Assembly (NCBI GenBank): GCA_018350325.1
Contig: JAEVLN010000001.1
Coordinates: forward strand, 4,369,254 to 4,433,253
DNA length: 64,000 nucleotides
Direction of reading: 5' to 3'
Origin: Globodera rostochiensis
Lineage: Eukaryota; Nematoda; Chromadorea; Rhabditida; Heteroderidae
Shown here: in pieces, positions 61,475-64,000 of the stretch
How positions within the stretch are numbered: the stretch's first letter is position 1
Layout: every line of letters begins with the position of its first letter
Made by a program: the position numbers and the translations under genes
Notes under the pieces: generated by a model
Told to the model about the DNA's origin: nothing
Seen by the model: only the letters and a program-made list of their open reading frames with translations
Databases searched by the model: none

Positions 61475-62806
61475 TTACCGCCGTTGTTCGAGCAACCGTT
61501 CGCAGAAGTCGCTGGTTCCTTCGGCAGAAAGGCCGGATGAAAGGAACACAGCGGCGAGGAACCAATCGTTGTGAATTCGTTCGTTTTGGGGCAGCAATCG
61601 GAGGGCGCCAATTCGTTTCCGTACGTTGGCACGGCTGCCGGGCGTCAACCCCAAACCGTGGGCATAATCCGCCAGCGCGGAAAGCCATTCGCTGTGTTGA
61701 GGCTATTGGAGGGCAAAAACACTGGCGGATAAGCGTAAATGCAAAGCCAATTTTCGGTTAAAGCCTTCGGGGGTTATTTAAATACTCACCGGTCTCACTG
61801 TCAATCGATTTTGTTCCGGCTGTGGCCAAAACTTCGTCGCAAATTTGTCCAGCAGCTCAAAGGGTCGGCGGATTGTCTTCTGTTTAGAGAACAGATTCCG
61901 AAGCAGTTCGTGTCGCGTTGCGACTGTGTCATTTTCGGGAAGGACAGCGAACCAAAAATGGGAGTCCATTTCCTCCAAGTTCAGAGATACGGTGGAGAGG
62001 CGACTCCCCGAAACTACGGTAGCTGTGCTTTGATGAGGATGGCCATTATTCTGAGACCGTTCTGCTGATAAAGACGTCGCGTCATCTCCATCCTCGTCGC
62101 TTTCTTCATCTTCCCCTCCCCCCGCTTCTTCTTCCTCCACAATTTCCCATTTCTTCAAAATGGACTTCCTATAAAGCGACTTCGGAATGTTGTCCAATGC
62201 TGAACGGACTTGGCCAATTCTGTCGAATCTGCGAAAACTCCTTTCGGATGGAGACGCAACAACGGAGTGGGAGAGGAACAGACAGAGCCTTCTGCACAAT
62301 TCACTCATGAGCAAATTGCCCGACGAGTCCGAGCAGTACTTGTGCAAGAGCTGGTAATATTTGTTTTTTTTAACTAATCGGTCGCTTACCTCAATCAATC
62401 GGACGCCCAAATTCGGTATAAAATGTTTTAAATCAAACAGCATATCAAAATTGATGATCAACAAGTCCATTTTTCCAATGAATTCGACCAATTGCTGTTC
62501 GTCCCTTTTGTCCTTACGACGTTCAAAAGAGGTGAATCGTTCCACAAAACGATGTCCAAATTGGCCGGACTGGAAGAGGTCGGAGAGCAGTTCGGGTTGA
62601 GTGATGAAGAAGAAGATGAACCCGGTTAAGTGTTCGAAATGCCAATTCGCTGGTCGAAAGTCTGCCGGAGCAAATGGAAGGAAGTCCAAGCAGTTCAGAC
62701 GACAAAGTGTGTCCTCAACGAAGAATTTCTGCGAGCAATCGTCGGAAAATGAGAAATCATTTGGCGATGGGTCCGCTTCGCTATGTTCAGAAGCCACGGA
62801 AGACAT
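61475..62806 (-). CDS. Unrecognised helical protein with acidic linker
   Basis: No family was recognised. From an ATG at 62804-62806 the frame reads MSSVASEHSEADPSPNDFSF, FVEDTLCRLNCLDFLPFAPA, HFEHLTGFIFFFITQPELLS, FVERFTSFERRKDKRDEQQL, VEFIGKMDLLIINFDMLFDL KHFIPNLGVRLIE, then helices to ALDNIPKSLYRKSILKKWEI. An acidic linker follows (EEEEAGGGEDEESDEDGDD), then SHFWFAVLPENDTVATRHEL and RPFELLDKFATKFWPQPEQN. After one intron (GTGAG near 61791) the last exon is QHSEWLSALADYAHGLGLTP to FCERLLEQRR and TAA at 61475-61477. The frame continues upstream to 62932 without a stop, so the start could be further 5'. Cytosolic and mostly helical. Confidence 0.65.
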
Positions 62807-63108
62807 CACCGAATGATTGGATCCGCCACTTGCGCGGTTTGTTGAGTCGATTTTATGACTTTTGCCAACATTTCGAACATTATTTTGCCGTTGATGATGA
62901 TGCCATGCAACTCGAGCAGACTTTTCAGGCACTCTTTCGTCTATCTGCTGAAAGCCGAGAAATTGAAGCAGTGCGATTGCTGCTAAATGCTTTTCGCTTT
63001 CGCACAGTTCAATGGTCGACGGGAAAGTTGCCCAGCTGTTATGAGGATGCTTTGGCGAAATGCCTCCGGCACAAATGGGCGAATTTCTGCAGAAAACGGA
63101 ACAATTGA
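62674..63108 (+). CDS. Plus-strand open frame with coding character, antisense to the neighbour's 5' end
   Basis: The part from about 62818 to the TGA at 63106-63108 reads like protein: DWIRHLRGLLSRFYDFCQHF, EHYFAVDDDAMQLEQTFQAL, FRLSAESREIEAVRLLLNAF, RFRTVQWSTGKLPSCYEDAL and KCLRHKWANFCRKRNN. Amphipathic spacing and codon choice favour this strand over the minus strand for this stretch. The part before 62818 overlaps the minus gene's exon and is less convincing. It may be the last exon of a gene whose other exons I could not find, or a chance antisense frame. Confidence 0.4.
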   Translation: MEGSPSSSDDKVCPQRRISASNRRKMRNHLAMGPLRYVQKPRKTSPNDWIRHLRGLLSRFYDFCQHFEHYFAVDDDAMQLEQTFQALFRLSAESREIEAVRLLLNAFRFRTVQWSTGKLPSCYEDALAKCLRHKWANFCRKRNN

Positions 63109-63481
63109 AAGCTTATAATAATAATTACCTAACTTAGAACAATTAAATGTACTCCTCAAAGACTTTTTAACTATTTACTTGCCTAAGCGCAACTCTGTTC
63201 AGCATTTTGCCCACACTTTTTCGCCATTGATGCGTTGTGCCGTTGTGCATAAACGTTAAATTAGCGATAGAAATGATCAGTCGCCGGTGGTTTTTGTTTG
63301 AGTGATCAAGTTTGGAGATTTTGGGGATTAAAAGTGTACGGATCAGATCAGAGAACGTCGATCGAAGTTGATCGATAGGAAAGTGCTCAAAAAGTGTGTT
63401 GAGTACCTTAAATTGGTGAAAAATAAAATTATTGAAAGCAATTATTTTAGTTCCTTAACTTAATTAAAAGACTCGTTCATT
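63109..63481. other. Intergenic, AT-rich with GATCA words
   Basis: GATCAG and GATCGA words recur at 63270-63375. No gene seen. Confidence 0.5.
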
Positions 63482-64000
63482 CTATTCAGTTTTAGTAAGT
63501 GGCACCTGAACAGTGGTCGCGTTTGAGAAGGGGTTGTCGTTGTGGTAGAGGAACAGTGTCATGTGTTGCCGGAGAGACTGCTCCACCTTCGTGAGCAGAG
63601 AGATGTCGCCCGAGGGAAGGGACGGTGCGTGGAGGAGCACATTCAGCAGCACCTTCAGGCACAGATCGAACATCGGCGGGAAAGGGGCCGCCGGAGGGGG
63701 GGAAGAGGAGGACGGCACTTGGACGAGGAGGGCACTGTCGGAGGAGTGCATGGAGAACAACGGTTGCAGGAACAATTCGCTGCTGGACAACACAGCAGCA
63801 CCACAATCCGTCTCAAATGGGGAGAGAAGGCGAGCGTTTTGAGGTTGCTAAAACTAATAGGAGACCGTGGTCGTCTCCAGAAATCCCTGCACCACAATTT
63901 GTCGTGCCATCCGAGAGCCCTTAGGCCTTGGGACGGCATTTGGTGGGGAAAAAGCGATTGAAAGGAAGTGGAGAATGGCACGGCAGAATAAGTGCCGGAG
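63482..64000 (-). CDS. C-terminal part of an unrecognised gene, 5' end outside the window
   Basis: The last exon begins after TTTTAG near 63857 and reads NARLLSPFETDCGAAVLSSS, ELFLQPLFSMHSSDSALLVQ, a Ser/Pro linker, MFDLCLKVLLNVLLHAPSLP, SLLTKVEQSLRQHMTLFLYH and ends VQVPLTKTE with TAG at 63482-63484. The exon before it gives ARQIVVQGFLETTT ahead of a GT donor near 63874. Helical and cytosolic-looking; it could be the end of a large armadillo/HEAT-type protein, but that is only an impression. Confidence 0.55.

Overview
The window is a gene-dense piece of a nematode genome. Clear orthologues of worm genes (FSN-1, LET-721, RET-1, importin-5, CAL-1, FUNDC1, DDB1, MBF1, MYS-1, an NG2/CSPG4-type proteoglycan) are split by many short GT-AG introns, at least one GC-AG intron is needed, and three copies of the nematode telomere unit TTAGGC occur internally. 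The codon usage and very many poly-G/poly-C runs are not Caenorhabditis-like. A tylenchid (cyst-nematode-like) plant parasite is plausible, but this is inference; no species-specific marker was recognised. All CDS spans below include introns and were built by eye.

Layout. 0-4.2 kb: 3' part of fsn-1 (+) and complete let-721/ETFDH (+). 4.9-7.3 kb: reticulon ret-1 (-), possibly with a distal alternative first exon. 8.6-13.2 kb: importin-5 (+). 14.2-16.6 kb: an unrecognised secreted cysteine-rich protein (+), ending in an interstitial telomeric repeat. 17.0-18.2 kb: calmodulin-like cal-1 (-). 18.2-22.9 kb: gene-poor, with G-tracts and a 0.7 kb GATCGACC-type array. 22.9-23.7 kb: a small secreted cysteine-rich protein with a TATA box. 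24.6-27.3 kb: FUNDC1 and an unrecognised gene (both -). 27.8-37.4 kb: ddb-1 (+), mbf-1 (-), mys-1/Tip60 (+). 38.1-40.7 kb: a C2H2 zinc-finger gene (-). 41.7-42.7 kb: a complete non-autonomous hAT-like element with an 18-bp TIR and an 8-bp TSD. 44.4-58.9 kb: a large CSPG4/NG2/KON-1-like gene (+) whose introns are filled with minisatellites and G- or C-rich tracts, and which ends in a PDZ-ligand-like FWV. 59.7-60.5 kb: a DNAJC12-like J protein (+). 61-64 kb: unrecognised genes, mostly on the minus strand.

The genes do not form one pathway; most are housekeeping or neuromuscular genes. The most distinctive signal is structural. In three unrelated genes (cal-1, the CSPG4-like gene, the DNAJC12-like gene) an intron contains a tandem array whose unit spans the real exon-intron boundary, so the authentic splice site is one member of a run of near-identical copies. 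Together with opposed G-rich and C-rich introns in the proteoglycan gene, this is the part of the window most worth following up.
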